A stretch of 64,000 nt of DNA from Anisakis pegreffii. Taxonomy: Eukaryota > Nematoda > Chromadorea > Rhabditida > Anisakidae. Under the pieces are notes generated by a model, which did not search any database, was not told the origin of the DNA, and saw only the letters and a program-made list of their open reading frames with translations. The translations under genes were made by a program, and so were the position numbers. Numbering within the stretch: position 1 is the first letter of the stretch; each line of letters begins with the position of its first letter. The stretch covers positions 1 through 64,000 of the forward strand of contig JAPYMA010001875.1 in the NCBI GenBank assembly GCA_035041965.1. The letters run 5' to 3'. Positions 37,901-52,900 of the stretch are shown piece by piece.

Positions 37901-40900
37901 CTCGAGGCCAGCGACCTGAATTTAGGCTGCGCAATGCATTCATTGTCTTTCCTGATCACATGTGACCGAACGCTTAGGTGGTGTTATTGTATGAGATTGA
38001 AAGGAGTGCTTCATGCTTCATAATCCATGCCTGCATGCACCATTACAATTCTAATATGCAAATTGCATCGGTGGGGGATATGTTTATGGCTATGTTGTAA
38101 ATTACCAAACGAGGTTGGGGGTGATCCACTGTTAGTGCTATTTTTGCCGCCATCTCTCTAAAATTTCTACCATAACTTTATGATGTTGCTCATTTGAGAG
38201 CATGTATTAGAGGAGGGAGAGAGGGATAAATTCTCTGTTTGCTTCTGTGATTCTCTCCAACAGCCGTTCTATAGTAACGGATTAAGAGAACGTCTGAAAT
38301 TCTCGCTCTCTTTCAGGTGCACATTATTTTGTTGATTGGAAATTGTTCCTTTTATCTATCTGTATGTTTGCTAAACGAGAACGAGATGGTTTATGCACTG
38401 AAAAGAACCAGCAAAGAGCTGCCTGCTTCTACTTGAAATGCTTTTTTTTCGAGTGCGCATCGAACGAGTGCTGAGATCATAGAAATCCTCAACTCTTAAA
38501 CGATCTTTTTTTGTGGTTTTGAGTGCTCATTCTGCTGCTACATTTGGGTAAATAAAATGGTTCATTGTTATTGCTTCTTTGAACAAATTCATTGTATGTG
38601 TTATACCATACAACCAGTACCTGAACAAATAAGAATACACCACAAACGATTCAATTAATTGCATAATATTATGCGTATTGGAGCACCGTTGCTCTGATCG
38701 CCATCTTCATCATCGCCATTACTGAATAAGCATTCAGCATCTCGATATTCAGGCATATCCGTTCGTCCAAATTCCCTCCTTTCTTATATCTCTCCTCATA
38801 TCTGCAATCTGTCCATATATCTCATTATATCCATCTGTATGCGTTGCTGTAGTTTTTCCTTCCCAGTCAACTAAGCGCTGTGATTCACTCAAAAACGATT
38901 CATCATTATCTCGTCCCACTGATCGTCGCTCTTCGTTCATCACCTGTGCACATCAGTATCCAATCATTTCAAGCGCAACTCTAGTTGTTCTGTTTCGCTC
39001 CTTGTTTCGCTGTTGATCGAAAAGAAACCAGAAGAGAGTTTTTGCCATCTCAAAGAAGTTGGCTATTTTTTGTCCGGAATTAGATCTCTTTTTGGGCTCG
39101 AATCCGCCCAGTTCGATATTTGCTGATCTGCATTTTCATATGAACGGCCAACTCTAGAAATGAGCAAACGGTGATATTCGTTATCAGTTCCTTCACTTAT
39201 TTGTTCATGAACGTCTATTTCTGAGACGATTTCAACTCCGCTCAGAGATTTATTTGATCATCTGCATTCTTCATCATATTCATAATAAACTTCTTACTCA
39301 TCCATCTGAAAGAACCGTTCGATTCATTGTGAGAATGTTGTGCGGATCATGGTTAGGCGTAGCACTAGGAAATGGTAATTTTTTCTTGCTTGTTTTTTTC
39401 ATTCACTTTTTATTCTTATAGTTTCTTTTCTGTGTTCAAAAAAAGATTTTTTTCGGCATTAGCACGAGATGCTAATCCATATATTCGTCGATATATGTCC
39501 ATTGAGAGACGCCTATCTGGCCAAATAAACAAACGTCACGTTGAGCCAAGAGGCTTGAAAATTGATATACACGATATAAGATTACCCTAAATTCGCAAAT
39601 GGTTGTCCATTTTCCAACGAGCTTCATAATCAAATTCCAATGTTATCTTTTTTTGAGCTCTGTATCCTGCTCTAAGTTTAGGTGCCTATCTCACCGGTAT
39701 TCAAAATCTAAGTTGTGATTCCGGAAAAAAAATATCCGTTTTGTTCGCAGCACTTGAGCCGTTGATTGCTTTATCGCGAATAAAAGGTATTCATTTTCTA
39801 TGCCGCACCCCTACACAAATATTTCACCGAGCGATTCTAACACTAAGTAGCTTTTTTCATACGTTTTCAAAACACACTCAGATCAGATCATAATTGATGT
39901 GTTTTGATGTTATTTCGTGTATTGCTTTGATAGGTTCGTCTCAAATGACATATTATTTACAATGCGATTCGACGAGACTAATCTCGTTACAAATGTTCGG
40001 AGACAAACACAATTGATGATCGCACCAACTGCGACTAATTAATAAGAATGTTGTTAATCTGACTGTGACCCCACTCATTCCATTCGAAAAACGCAAACGT
40101 GATTTATGAGCTCACGCCAGTGTTCTCAGCTTATTTATGTTTATGCGTTTTGTTTGAGTTTGGTGCTCATGGATAGTTGTTCTCAACTGGATGCTTCTTC
40201 AGAGAAGACGATTTTGCATGACCACGTTAGAAGTAAGAGTTTTATGGTGTATATTTTTTCAAATTCTTTGGAATTTGTGCGAGAGCGATGCGGCTGATAT
40301 ATTCATTCCGTCTTCCGCTGTTCAGTGGATTTCGTGTTTCCTAGATTCTAAACTTTTCAATGTGATACGATCTGCGATCTGTTCCCAACAAGGAAATCTA
40401 CTTGTTGAAAGTGAACGGAATTCTGCTCACAATCAGCAGGATATCTTTATGCAGTTGAGAAAAGAGATTGTTCACTATATGGATCGAGCCTTTGCCTAAA
40501 TTAATTATTATGTAGATGAGTTCCTGCAGTGAATAGAATATATAAAAACAGAACCAGCAGAACTAAAGTAGTAAAAAATGTGAACTTCTCCCATATCGAT
40601 ATTCATAAGGTTGCTTTTGCGGAAGCGCACTAATGGGTATTTAGTGAATCAGTCGGTGTATATTTTATTTGTTTGTTTATGGTCCAAAAAGTCAAGGCTA
40701 TATCAATTAATGTGCTTTTGTCCTTGATACGCACTAATTAAAGGGAATTAATCGATGAAGATCAGTTGTTTGATACTTATCTTCCTAAAATGGACACCCC
40801 AAAAATGCTTGTACAATTTGGAGTCTCCATTTCAGAGCTGTCCAAATAACGGGTTTAATCAAATGGATTCAGAAAATGACGTGTCAATTATGAGAGTATA

Positions 40901-43900
40901 ATGATTTTTTTGAAAATTCACATTCACTAGTTACATTTGAAAAATCGCCTTTGGGAACATAGTTTACATTATTCTTATTAGTTCATTGTTGCCGTACTGA
41001 GGACACCTTTTGGTAATGATGACAAAAATGTGCTTATTTCCACTTCAAAGAATGGGAAGGACCATCTCGTACATCTTACTGAAGGATGGGGATTCTTCAG
41101 TTTGTTGTAGACTGATTGTCCTCATCAATGAATTCATGAATCGCATCTGGTTTTTCTTCTCAGGAACGGTACTCGTTAAGAGTGATTTTGATGAGTAGTG
41201 AAATTCTCAGTTCCCTAGAAAGAGTGTATTTGAATGTCCTTAGTTTGCAGTTGTATTGAGTTACTGCATCTGTGTATCATCAATGCATACAATCATCAAG
41301 TACAGCCATCCATTTGTAGCCAGCTGTATCGAGAAATTTTATTTGAAAAACATTCAGCAGACTCTTTGAATTTCGCATCGACATCTGCTGTTAATATTTT
41401 GTTGATTATTGGAATGCATTCTCTTCTTCGCTTGGTCGTCATTTCTATATAAAGCGATTCTTGTATTAAATCTCAATTCCGCTCCATGGAATGTTCTGAA
41501 GCCAATGTCTCCGTTGCATAATTCTAATTTGTCACTGTCGAATGGTTCAAATAAAAGGTTATTCTAGTACTTTGTATTTGTGCTTTCATCAGATTCACAT
41601 TATTGCATTTTCATTTATTCATAAGCTGCTCTTATCGCTTCATGATGATGACGTTAACAGAGAAATCAGTACAATGAAAAAAAACAGGTTAATACAACGA
41701 TTGGAGGTTATTTCGTATTCTTCAACTAATCTGCATACTAATAACAAATTGATCGTATGCGCGATCGATTTTTTTACTATTCCAAAACGGAAATCGTTTC
41801 GGTTTTTTTTCGATTGAATCAGATTAGATTTGCTACGCTCGCTCCATCCTCTTCCCATAATAGCGTAGAACTGTGAGCATCGTAAAAGGTTCATTCCCTC
41901 ATAGCTAGCGCTTTTACGATCAGAAAATGCCTTCTATCTTCTCGCGTTGTGCGCATCGATTATCTGGTTAGTATTTTGACGTTTTCTCGACTGAAATCAT
42001 TTCAACAAACTGGTAAATATACAAAGTTCCACATTTTTGTCGCTAAATATTGTTAGCTTACCCTGAAGCTTCGGTTTTTGATCAAGCACAACCGCGATTC
42101 AAGTGAGAATCAGGATTGGATCCAATTCAGTGAATTGTATTAGGAAAATTTCCGATACTATTTTAGTGCTGCATGTTATTGTGCCCTTCAAATGTTTATT
42201 TTATAAGTTTTATATAACATTTCGTGAATTTCATACTAAAAGAGGTCCTCTTCACTGTGATTCATTCCATTCTTTCGCTCTCATTGTCCATTCTTCTGGA
42301 TGCGAAATTCTTTGCAAGGCACATTTCGGTCAATTTATCTGGCAATCAGTAATTGAACCATGGAAATTTCGATCAGTTATATCAAAATTTGGAGCAGCAA
42401 GTTTTGAAAAGACTGACGAAACGACCAACGATGCGACAGTTGATACTCTTATCTCATTATCCACACTGAATGCTTTCAAGCGAAAATGTCTGATCGTTCC
42501 AGAGAAACAAGCTTGAAAAGTTGCAAAAACGATCGACGAGCGACCACTTCATCATCTGATTCAGCATTTTATTCATTTGTTAATTGAGCGAATTATTTAG
42601 TGAATGTTGAAAATATTATTGAATTCAGTTCGTCTGCGACGTCGTCAGACAAATCCAGATTCGGATCTCGGCATCGAGTATGGACCGAGACCATCGATTT
42701 CATCTCGAGGCGATGCACCTTCCTATCATCAGCACCACCACCAACAACAACCAACGCTAAATCGCAGTTATCCGTGTGTTTATGACGGAAGTCAGTTCAC
42801 CGCTATACGTTCAGCTTCGTTTGCTGATGGAGCATTTCCTGATCAAGGTGGATGAATGAATCACTTCGATAGATATCATTCTGAAAGCATTCCTTCGAAG
42901 AAGCTAAACTATATTATTGGAACCGTTCGTTCGCCGTTTGAAGCAAGTAGCAATTCAAACTGGAGTAGAGACTAGACTAGACCAGACTCGGGGAACACTG
43001 AAATTCCGTAGCTATTTAGTGGTTTGCGAGGCTCAGGCGCCTTCGACCCAACCTAATTTCAAATTTATTGCTTTTCTGTCACCGGATTGACAATATCACT
43101 AATGGTACCCGAGCACGACATTGTCGAGTTCCTCGGAAATTGTATGCTGACACGGCATCATTAGTTTTCCGGAGTTTTTTCCTCAGTTTCGCGCTTTTGA
43201 TCAAAATTTTGAAAGCATTGCACAAATTTTGATAGATCTCACAAAGTTTTCAGATAATAGAGACATTTTTAGATATGGATATTCCGTCATCAGTGACACA
43301 AACCCGTAGCACGGCAGTGGTTGGACCGCATACTGTAGCTGACCAACGTACTGCACAAACCACTGGGATTTCGAATGGAGATGTCCATTTCAGAGGTTTA
43401 ATTTATTTCGTTTGAATCAGTTTCATTTGATATTCAAAAATCAGATCTCTTTCTTAATGATTACTGCGCGGTTTCTGAGCACGTTCAGCTCAACGGACTT
43501 CTGCATTACATTTCTTAAGATATTCATCAAGAATTTGAGAAGCGATCAGTTCTTCAGAATTTGTTCAGTATTGCTTCCAGATGGAAGAATTTTGTCGCTT
43601 GTCGCTGATTTTTTCGGCTTCATGTCTTAGCTTCTCATAATATGGTAGTGGTTCTCACTCTCTCATGCTCCGTTCAGCCCTTTGGTCGCATAGTCGATGG
43701 CATTGCGCTCTTTCCCAGAGTCACATGCTCTTTCTCTTTCCCATATGATCGACACTCCCACCTCCTTGTGCTAATAACCTGTCACATCTTGGTGATAGAT
43801 CAGATGAAAATTAGCAAATTGATAAACTGATGAAAATGTTTTCCGTCAAGAATTTATCGATGATATCGAGGAAAACCATTTCGTGTGATCAAATATGTAT

Positions 43901-46900
43901 TTTGAGAGAAATTAGTGAACTTTATGGAGAAATTGAATGGAAAAATCAATCCACCATGATTTGCCACTGTCCGCATTTCCCCTTTAGTGTCCTTAAATCC
44001 TGCCTAGGAGGAACCATCTTCCTCCCTCCGGTGAATCATTGTGATGAACAGATGTGCCTGCTTCGAGACGTCATCGCAGCTGTCAATTATTTGAATTTGA
44101 ACGATTAGAAGAAATTTGCGTGAAATGCGATATCACTGAAAAATGTTAGCGTAAATTCGTAAATTCATTTGGTTTGTTTTTTTTCCAACTAAGCACAGCT
44201 GTTGAATTAGTGGGTGATTGATTGATTCTCATATTTCGATTTACAACAACAAGCGATGAGCATGACCTCGTCTTTGTCATTGCCGTATTGCTCATACTTC
44301 ATATCCTGTGTCATCATGAGAAATTAATTCTTTTCTAATGCAAGAAGAAACTGCAGATGTAAATTCCATATACTGACGAGGATGGAAATCATTTTCATGA
44401 GTACTTTTATTGACCGTTTGCGATCGTTTGCAAATAACAGGATAAATATCACAAAGAACATTTTCAAGCATCCTTATGAGCTTAGAGCATTATGCATAGA
44501 TGCTTAACCATATAATGGACCACCTGCAGTTACAGCTGCATTCTTTGCATTTATTTGTTCTGCTAGCTTTGTTATAGTGATCATGAGCGAAAGAGCATTC
44601 ACAAAAACTGAAATATTTACTGTTTGCGTTTTGAATCCATAATTCGATGTGTGATTTCACCTAGGGTATTTCGATCGATTATCTTCATAAGTGTAAGAAA
44701 AAGCCAAGCAATATCATGCTCAGCAGTATCATTGAAAAAATTGACATTGGCTTCGGTTTTACCGAAATGACTAGTTGCACAATATAGGAACAATGAACGG
44801 ATTTATTTGAAGCATTTAATTGAAAAATTATTGCTCATTATAAATCTATATTCATATTTGAGTGTTATGTTAACGAATTTGTAAGCGTTCTGTTAAAATT
44901 CTGTTGAAAACACTACTATATACTTTAATCCTAGTTGAGACTGTAATATGATGCCTGTCTAACTTGACGAAAATCGAGTTGTATTTCACATGCCGTAAAA
45001 ATCAAGTGGCTGATCTCAAGTGAACAGCCTAGCTGTTTCTCTCAATAACTTCTGCTCACAAGTATCATGTGGAAAGAAATTTCATATTTTACTCTCCTAC
45101 ACTAATATAATACTTTTTAAAATCTCTTCTGATGATGTCAAGGATTGCCATTATTTGATCATTCAATCGCGCAATCGTTTGAAGCCATTGCTCAAATTTT
45201 AAGGAATTCAATCCGTGACTTTTTCCGAAGCTGTGACTGAATATTGTCAAGCTATGAAATCTTTAGCTCAAGAATATCGTTTAGATGAAGAGATATCTTA
45301 TGTTTTATTGCTTATTTTACTATAAAATTTGAATTTTTATACCAATGGTTCTGATCATGTTGTTCGTTAATTCAGGTATGAGTCGTTCGTTCCATGAGAA
45401 CGGTAACGTTTTCGGAGTTACTGCATCGAAGAGGAACCCATCACCGGTGGGTCGACGAGCAAGCACAGATATTCCACCACCTACGTATACTGCTCATAGA
45501 AGGAGCGTTCAGCCGAGCGATGGTTTGATTTCTCATTACTTTGGAAATGTTATTTTGAGCCTTGTCAGGAATGCAACAATATCTAATTTGATATCTATCT
45601 TCATAAAAAATACTTAGTTCAGATAAATTTATCACTTTTTAGTTGGGTTTTCTTTAAGAATATATACGTGGAAGTTCTTCAGGAAGTTTTTGCATTTTCG
45701 TATTATCACTTGATTGTCTTTTTTACCTATAATGCCCCATCTACATCTATCGCATCTGAATCTCCGAATTTGCCACTGTTGCTAATTGACAGAGATATAT
45801 TTGTTGCATTTTTTTGTTTTGTCACATGCCATTGGGATTGTCAGTTCATCGAATTCTTAATTGGTCTTACGCTGATCACCTCACTCTTTGCACAGTATTC
45901 TTGATGAGATCTACTCGATCATAATATGGACTTTCCATTCTTGTATTACTCCATTCTGATTGTAGAAGGCTGCTGCATTTGATTAATCAGAGTTTATTTT
46001 TTGATATCTTATCCTATAATGCAGAAAATAATCTGACTTGTATATTATAAGTTGGAGCGATAAGCTTACCTTGTTCTCAGTGACTACGCTAACTTTATAA
46101 TTGTTCATGATGCAACTTCTTTGTTTTGCACAAATAATTTCGGCTGTGTTCAGTCGGTGTCATAATTTAAATCGTCAGCTGTTCGAGGTATACTCCCGAA
46201 GTATTCATCTCGATTTGAGTGAAGTTAGCAGTTATCATTTGAAACTCGCTCCTTCAACCGTTCCGTTCCCGTTTATCTTTTTCACGGCACTGATAATCAC
46301 CGCAGTGCAATCGCTCGTTCATACACTGTTCGTGTTGTGCACATTTGATAGATACTATCGAGTTTCTAGTTTACTTCCTCAGTTGCAACTTCAGTCACTT
46401 TACAACGTGAGGTTGAAGCGAGAAGTTTTTCCACTCTATCTGTTGGAAATTTCCCATAGTTATGTGGAGTAGATTTTGTGGGGAAAGTTTGATTGTCGAG
46501 CATTTTCAATTCATTGATGTGAAAATAAAATTCGTTGAAGTGAAAAGTTGCTGTTTTTTTTCGTGTGCTTTCTTGTCTGACAAATCATTGTGTTATTGGA
46601 TGTTTTATCGAGTGCATATCCGGTTTTTTACTCATTCATTTGTTTCCCACAAAAAAACTATTTTACTGACTTTTATTCTTACATCATCAACACATTGAAT
46701 CTGACCCATTGGTCTTTTCACTTTTCGTTGGTTCAGCTATTGATGTCGGGAATATATTTGGTGTGCACGTCAATGAGCGAATATTCTTGAAGCATTTTGT
46801 GCGGTCTTATTGCTCAAAAGCGCTTAAAGAGGATTAGAAATAAAACGAATGCCTCAGTGAGTGAATCAGTGATGAATTACGAGGCTCATTTTGGCCTGCA

Positions 46901-49900
46901 GTTATGCAGTTTGGAAGTTGGATCTTGTTGAGCTTCTCATCATTGCCTCAGAATCGATTTTCGTTGCGCATCGCTGGTTGTTCATTTAAATTGAGTTTCA
47001 TCGATAACCACTGCGATATCATCAAGTTGTCGTTACTTCAACACTTTCATTTCATCTTTCATAGTAGCTTTATCAGTTCACAAAGCGTCTTTCTAGTGAT
47101 GAATCGAGTTTATTGCGATGAATAATTTATCTATTCGGTTTGGTGAGTTTTTTGAAAAGTTATTCAGTTGTAGATTTAACATTCAGTGATAAATGTAACA
47201 TTATTTGCGTTTGAAACGTTGCTTTTTGATTGTGTAAAAATGCGTACGCTAGGAATTTGAAGTTCGGCACTGGAACAAGTTCGTTATAAACACGTAAATC
47301 CGGCATTAGTAATGTTCTGTCACGGTTTATCACTCTGTTACGGTTGAAACGAAATCATATATTCCTGATAGAAACATATGAAACAGATTTGGGGGGAGCC
47401 ATCAATTAGTGCTTCATGATTTGAATATATATTTGGAAATGACGAGGGATCTTTTCAACAAAACAATTTCCACTGGCAAGCAAACGTACTCGATTGAATT
47501 GAAATGTGAACATCGATTCGCATTCACACACTAATACAACGCAATAAATTCTCTACTTCACATTTCAGTGAATTTATTACATGTGTTTATTGCTGCTCTT
47601 CAAGCAATACTCGTTGCGAGATGAATTTGATGAAACGATTCGCAGTGTGTTTTGCAAATCATTTTAGCCTCGAATCGTGCCCTGTCTTGTCGATTTAGCC
47701 ATTGCCCCATCCACTTAACTGGCCGTCAGTTTCGATTAAATCAAGCTCTTTGCATTACTCATTGAACACTTTTTAAGCTGCATCTGCTGAATTGTACCGA
47801 AAATTCTTTGCTCTCAAATAGGAATTCGTATAGAATTTACGATTTCGAAAAGTTTTACTGACTTATTCCAGAGTTTGATCAGAAAACGTCGATTCCGTCC
47901 AGTTAAGTCATAGCTTCTAATTGAAAATCTTGATTTCCAAAATATTTCTATCATTATTTGCGCTTTCTTAAATTTTCTCAGTTTTGATAGTGCCCAAAAT
48001 ATCACTGTTTTATTAATTCGTATCGTTAAGAATAATTTCTGAACTGTTTGATATTAGCATTTTCAAGCGTATCTTCCCTTCGCACAATTAAAGTGTTCTC
48101 AATTTGTGATGAGTAATGTAGTCAGTCGCACGCTATGCATAATCCTCATTATCGTTAATTTATAATGTCCGTCTTTGGCCTTATTATTGCTGATGTGATG
48201 TGTTGTTATCTGTTATTATTATTCTTATTGTTGTTGGTGTTGTTGCAATTGCATTTGCTCTGATCAAAAATGTTTGTTATTGCTTGTTGTAGCCACATGT
48301 GTCACTCGCTCATCTCCTTATCTTGTTCGGTTTTCTTCATCCTCAATCACAGAGATTGTCTGGCATGTGCTAGTACTGACCCTGTGTTGTCATCTGTCTG
48401 AGCAGATCCGACCGATCCCATTGCGCCTATATGCCGTATCATTGCTCCGCTTATCCAATCGAGAGTTCGCCATTTTACAACCTCGGCGATTTCTGATCTT
48501 TCAAGTGCTTTCTCGTACCAACTATCTTCGATGGTTCTCTCTCAACCATGCTTTCTAATCTGAGCTCGTCTACTAATCTGAGCTTTTGATACAGAACTAG
48601 CCATTAAGTTAAAGATCTGTCTCGTCAACCATCTGTCTCAACAACCACTGGATCAGTTATATCGAATCAAAAGGATTTCAGGAATCGGACTGTATCAACT
48701 GTGTAGAAGTCGATCTCCGTCGCGAAGTGTTTATGCTGATTTATCACAGCAGTTGGAATCAATACCGATCCAAACCACAAAGCCGTCCACAGTACAATCG
48801 CAGGCACCTCAAGCCCCGTCGACAATGTTCTCCTCTTCAACTCCTCAGTCCTCGCGACCTATGCGACCTCGAGATATACGAATTATGTCCGCGTCACCAA
48901 TCCCAAAATCACCAACCGACCATCATCTATCATCGTCATCGAAACACACAAGTTCCAATAGGTTAGTCATCTGAAGATTACATTCTGTTAATCATATCGT
49001 ACAGATTCGCTCATCTATGATGGTAATCAAGACGAGTTTTTTCACTGAACATTGAACTTCATGTAATGAGGTTGTAATCAGAAACGTTGAGTGATTAAAA
49101 AATGGCTATTACTCAGGAACATTGGATTAGTCAGGAAATCGTATCCGTGTTGTTTTGATCAGATTTATGGATGATGAATCTTGTGTTTTTCAATTCTTCT
49201 AAATGTTTTTGATTTAACGATACGGAAAAGCAAAACATTATCGCACATCAACGATTGATGAGCGTGATTATCGTTCGTTGTGAAGAAGGAGCAGTTTCGT
49301 TGATGTTGGATTAGCTAATGTTTCCATTTAGTCGTAAATTTATGTGTGTAACAAAGTTGATGACTTAACTCAAAAGAATACTGTCAATATTTTGATTGAT
49401 GATCACTTCACACGTATCAAGTCAACATTCGTTGAAAGCGGACGACGACGTGTGGTGATGAACGAATGGGAAATACTGGGAACTTAGGAACTTAGTTTGA
49501 AAGTTGTGTAACATTCGGGTGAACAGCTTTTGTTTTTGTTTTGTTGTGATGTGCTGTTTAATTGAATTTCAAAAGTCACCTGGCTTCAGTATATAACGAT
49601 TTGGTCTTCGCCAAGTAACTTTCTTTGACTTTAGTTTAGTTCCGTCCTATAATTTACGGGTTTTTGCTCAAAATCGCTGTAGTTTAGTATGGGTCTTGGA
49701 ATAATAAAGTTGTCTTAACTCAACGATTTATCTATCATGAAAAACCTTCAAAAATTGCTGAACTAACGTGTCCTTGTTCACATTGAGCAGCCTGATCTTA
49801 TTTTTATGATCCTTTTCCCTTGTAATCTAAATAACGTAAATTTCTTTTTGAAGTTAACAGTGTTGATTAATTTCAAATTCCATTCAATCGCATAGGATCC

Positions 49901-52900
49901 GTTCATTTCAATTTCCACATAGTTTGGTGAGCGATTTCGCTAGCGAATGTGGGATGAAATGCTTGCGGTTCTCATGTCCGCGAGTTGACTGCACTTTTTA
50001 ATTGTGATGAAGAGTGATCAGTTCGAATGAAAACAAGTGTCAAATAGGAAATATATGTCAGCGAGTTTCTAATAAATGTCAAATATTATTTTTCTAAGCG
50101 AGTTTCTCTATCAAAATGTTATATTCGAATGAGCAGTGATGACAATGAACAATTAATCAATCCTTCATTTATGTCACTCATCCGTATTGATTCAACTTCC
50201 GAATTTGAGCTCATGTCATTCAAATTTGCCTGCTGTTGCAACGTTATCAGTACAATTTTCCTCATTCCAAAGAACTACCTTCGTCATTTCATGCGCATGT
50301 GAACTCATCATCGTATTTGCGAAGTGAATCGAAATTCCTACCTCAGAGTGATCACTTTTTGTCCAATGTGATCATTTTTTGTGTTAAACAGTTGTCATTA
50401 CTCATATCTTCCTTGGAGCTGAATATCATCAAGTTCACGAGACCAACGCCTTTCGATTATATCAACAATTGTCAGTGAGCTAGAGTACAGTGAAAAGTGA
50501 TGGATTAATTCTAAGTGTGTCGTTCAGTTCATGAAGACTTGATATTAATTCTACATCACGCAGTACAAGTGCTTAAACTAAGCTGAATCGAATCCTAATT
50601 AGTTGAATGCTTATGTGTGTATGCTTGCGTGTGTACGATCATCAATGACATCTTCTGTGGCAAATGTCGAGTATCGTATAAGCGTAAGCGAGCCTACTGC
50701 AACATTCTAAGAAGTGCAGATAAGTGCGCATAATAGATTCTTGCCTAATTGTTTATCCCTCTCTGTGTCGGTCGATTTTATTGATTATCTGCTTTTATTC
50801 CAGCCTTTATCCTTTTGCTCAAGCTCGTTCCAGGCCTCTTCTTTTAGGCTTGTGCTTGTTATCACGCATATATTTAGATGGGTTTATTTTTGGATGAGTC
50901 ATGCAACATCAGTTATTCATCGTTTTGTCATGAACGGATGGATGAGCAACGGTTTGTGCCCATTGAAAATGCATATGACAAGGAAGACAAATGACACGAT
51001 TGACATTGTATCATTCAATGTTTAGTTTGACGGTGAAAAATTTTCACACTGAAATTATTCAGATATCGCTCAACAGTGATGTATTATTTGTGCACGGAAA
51101 TGATTAATTGTGACGTGCGATTGTTATCACTATTGTTTTGTAGGAGATTAAGTACTTGGTGGGGTATAAGTATGCGTTTGGTTGAGTTGAGATTTTAGCG
51201 AGGTGAACGCTCGACCACTAGCTTGATCTTGCGTATCATATTTCCTAGAATAATCTCCTTTCACCTAATAGGTTCCTCATGCTTTATAGATTTCGCTGGC
51301 TTGAATGAGTGAATCCCTACAAAATCAGAAAAATTAGATACTCAGGTGTCCATAACCGATGAAATGCAACATTTGGATTTTCGTAATATGGATCGATTGG
51401 AATTCTGTTTTTTTAGCTGTTTGAGGAAGTTTAAAAAAGGTCTTGGTTTTGCGCAAATTAGCTGTGATCAGTTATTGTGAGCAGTTTGTGAAAAATATAT
51501 TGCGATTTATTTGAGTTTTGGTTGCTGAGACACTGAAATCGATTTCGTTGCACTAATAATACGGCGATAATGAGCGCTGTTTCTGATCTCCTTGTGATTT
51601 CGGTTGTTTTTTTCTGACGATAATGCGAAAGCCCTTCGGTCGTGATTTTCAGTTGGATAGGTTACCGTCTGGAAAGATGAGAGTTGAGAGGAGGAGTGAA
51701 TGTTTAGACGTTTTTCTTTTTAACAACACATGACCGAAAGGATTTGCACATTAATCAAAGGATGCATCTTAATGATGCACATAAGAGGATTTTGAGCCGC
51801 AGATGACCTTTTGGCCCTTTGATTCTTTGCATACCTCCAGTTCTTGTCGATCATAGTCATTCGTAGTCAGCATTCATCATTTCATTCAGCATCACAAAGA
51901 GATAGTCGTTCGCCCGTCACAAATCTAGAGATAGCCGATTTTTTTCGGAAAATTTGCAAAATAATGTGATTTTGCAAAGATCCGGCATTCACAAATTCAA
52001 TTTATATGCTTGCTTGTTATTTGAATATCTCTTATTTGAGTAATTGTTTTCCTGCAATTTTCCTCATAATTTTGCGTTTTCAGAAGGACAGTAAGCAGTG
52101 GAGTTAACGCTCAACTAACATCAGCAATGACCATTGATGATGTGCCTCAAATGACTTCAACCCCTACGTCAAAAAAGGTTTTATAGTTTCTTATCATTTT
52201 GCTTGTTTCAACTCTTAATTTGTTGCTCTCGAATAATGTCTGACCGTCATATCATTTATTCGTTACGATTCATCACATTGAATCTTTTTGTTAATTAGTT
52301 AACATGTTTCTTTTCAAAATGTGATTCACTGTTCCTGATGACTTACTGATCAGTGTACAATTTTCATATCACATAAACACTCCTTGTTAGTCACACATCC
52401 TTTGAGCAATATTTTGCAGACAGCAACGATGCGATGCCAACCAAATACCATTCTTGTCTCCTCGTCTTAATTTGACTAGTACCACGGCAATTGCCCTTCG
52501 TACCCTCATAATCATACCTCGAGTATTTTGCCATTTTTGATCGCATTTAATCCCGTTTAATCCCACTATTCGAGTGCGTCATAAGTAAACGATTCAATCG
52601 AGTTAAGCGCAGTTCAACAATTCTTGTTCCTCAATATTCGTTGATATTTGACTGATGGATATTTTGTTCATTTTATTCTTCCTCATCAGATTAACGTTTG
52701 TCATACCTTATGGCGGTTCAATAACTGCTCAATTTTACATTTCCATTGTTCTATATCATTAAGTAATTGATCAGTTTATTCGATTGATGTGCGTTACGTG
52801 AGCATTTCTTTGCGTTCACTATTCTCTTCTTGAACTGACATTTTCTGTGAACAACACCGCAAAATGACGTTGCAAGACCACTAAATCCTGATGCAAAAAC

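Noticed and set aside
38749..38943. 63-codon minus-strand frame with an ATG and polar composition
   Set aside because: No domain and no companion exon. The complement is a pyrimidine-rich stretch better explained as promoter or intron DNA.
40191..40499. 102-codon frame in intron 1
   Set aside because: It starts at a non-ATG codon, overlaps the better supported candidate exon 40106-40232 in another frame, and has no splice support.
42103..42516. 137-codon plus-strand frame upstream of exon 2
   Set aside because: It contains no ATG, has no fitting acceptor or donor, and shows no recognisable motif.
48274..48558. 94-codon frame and other readable frames just upstream of exon 5
   Set aside because: Possible acceptors here give either stops or a donor in the wrong phase for the neighbouring exons.
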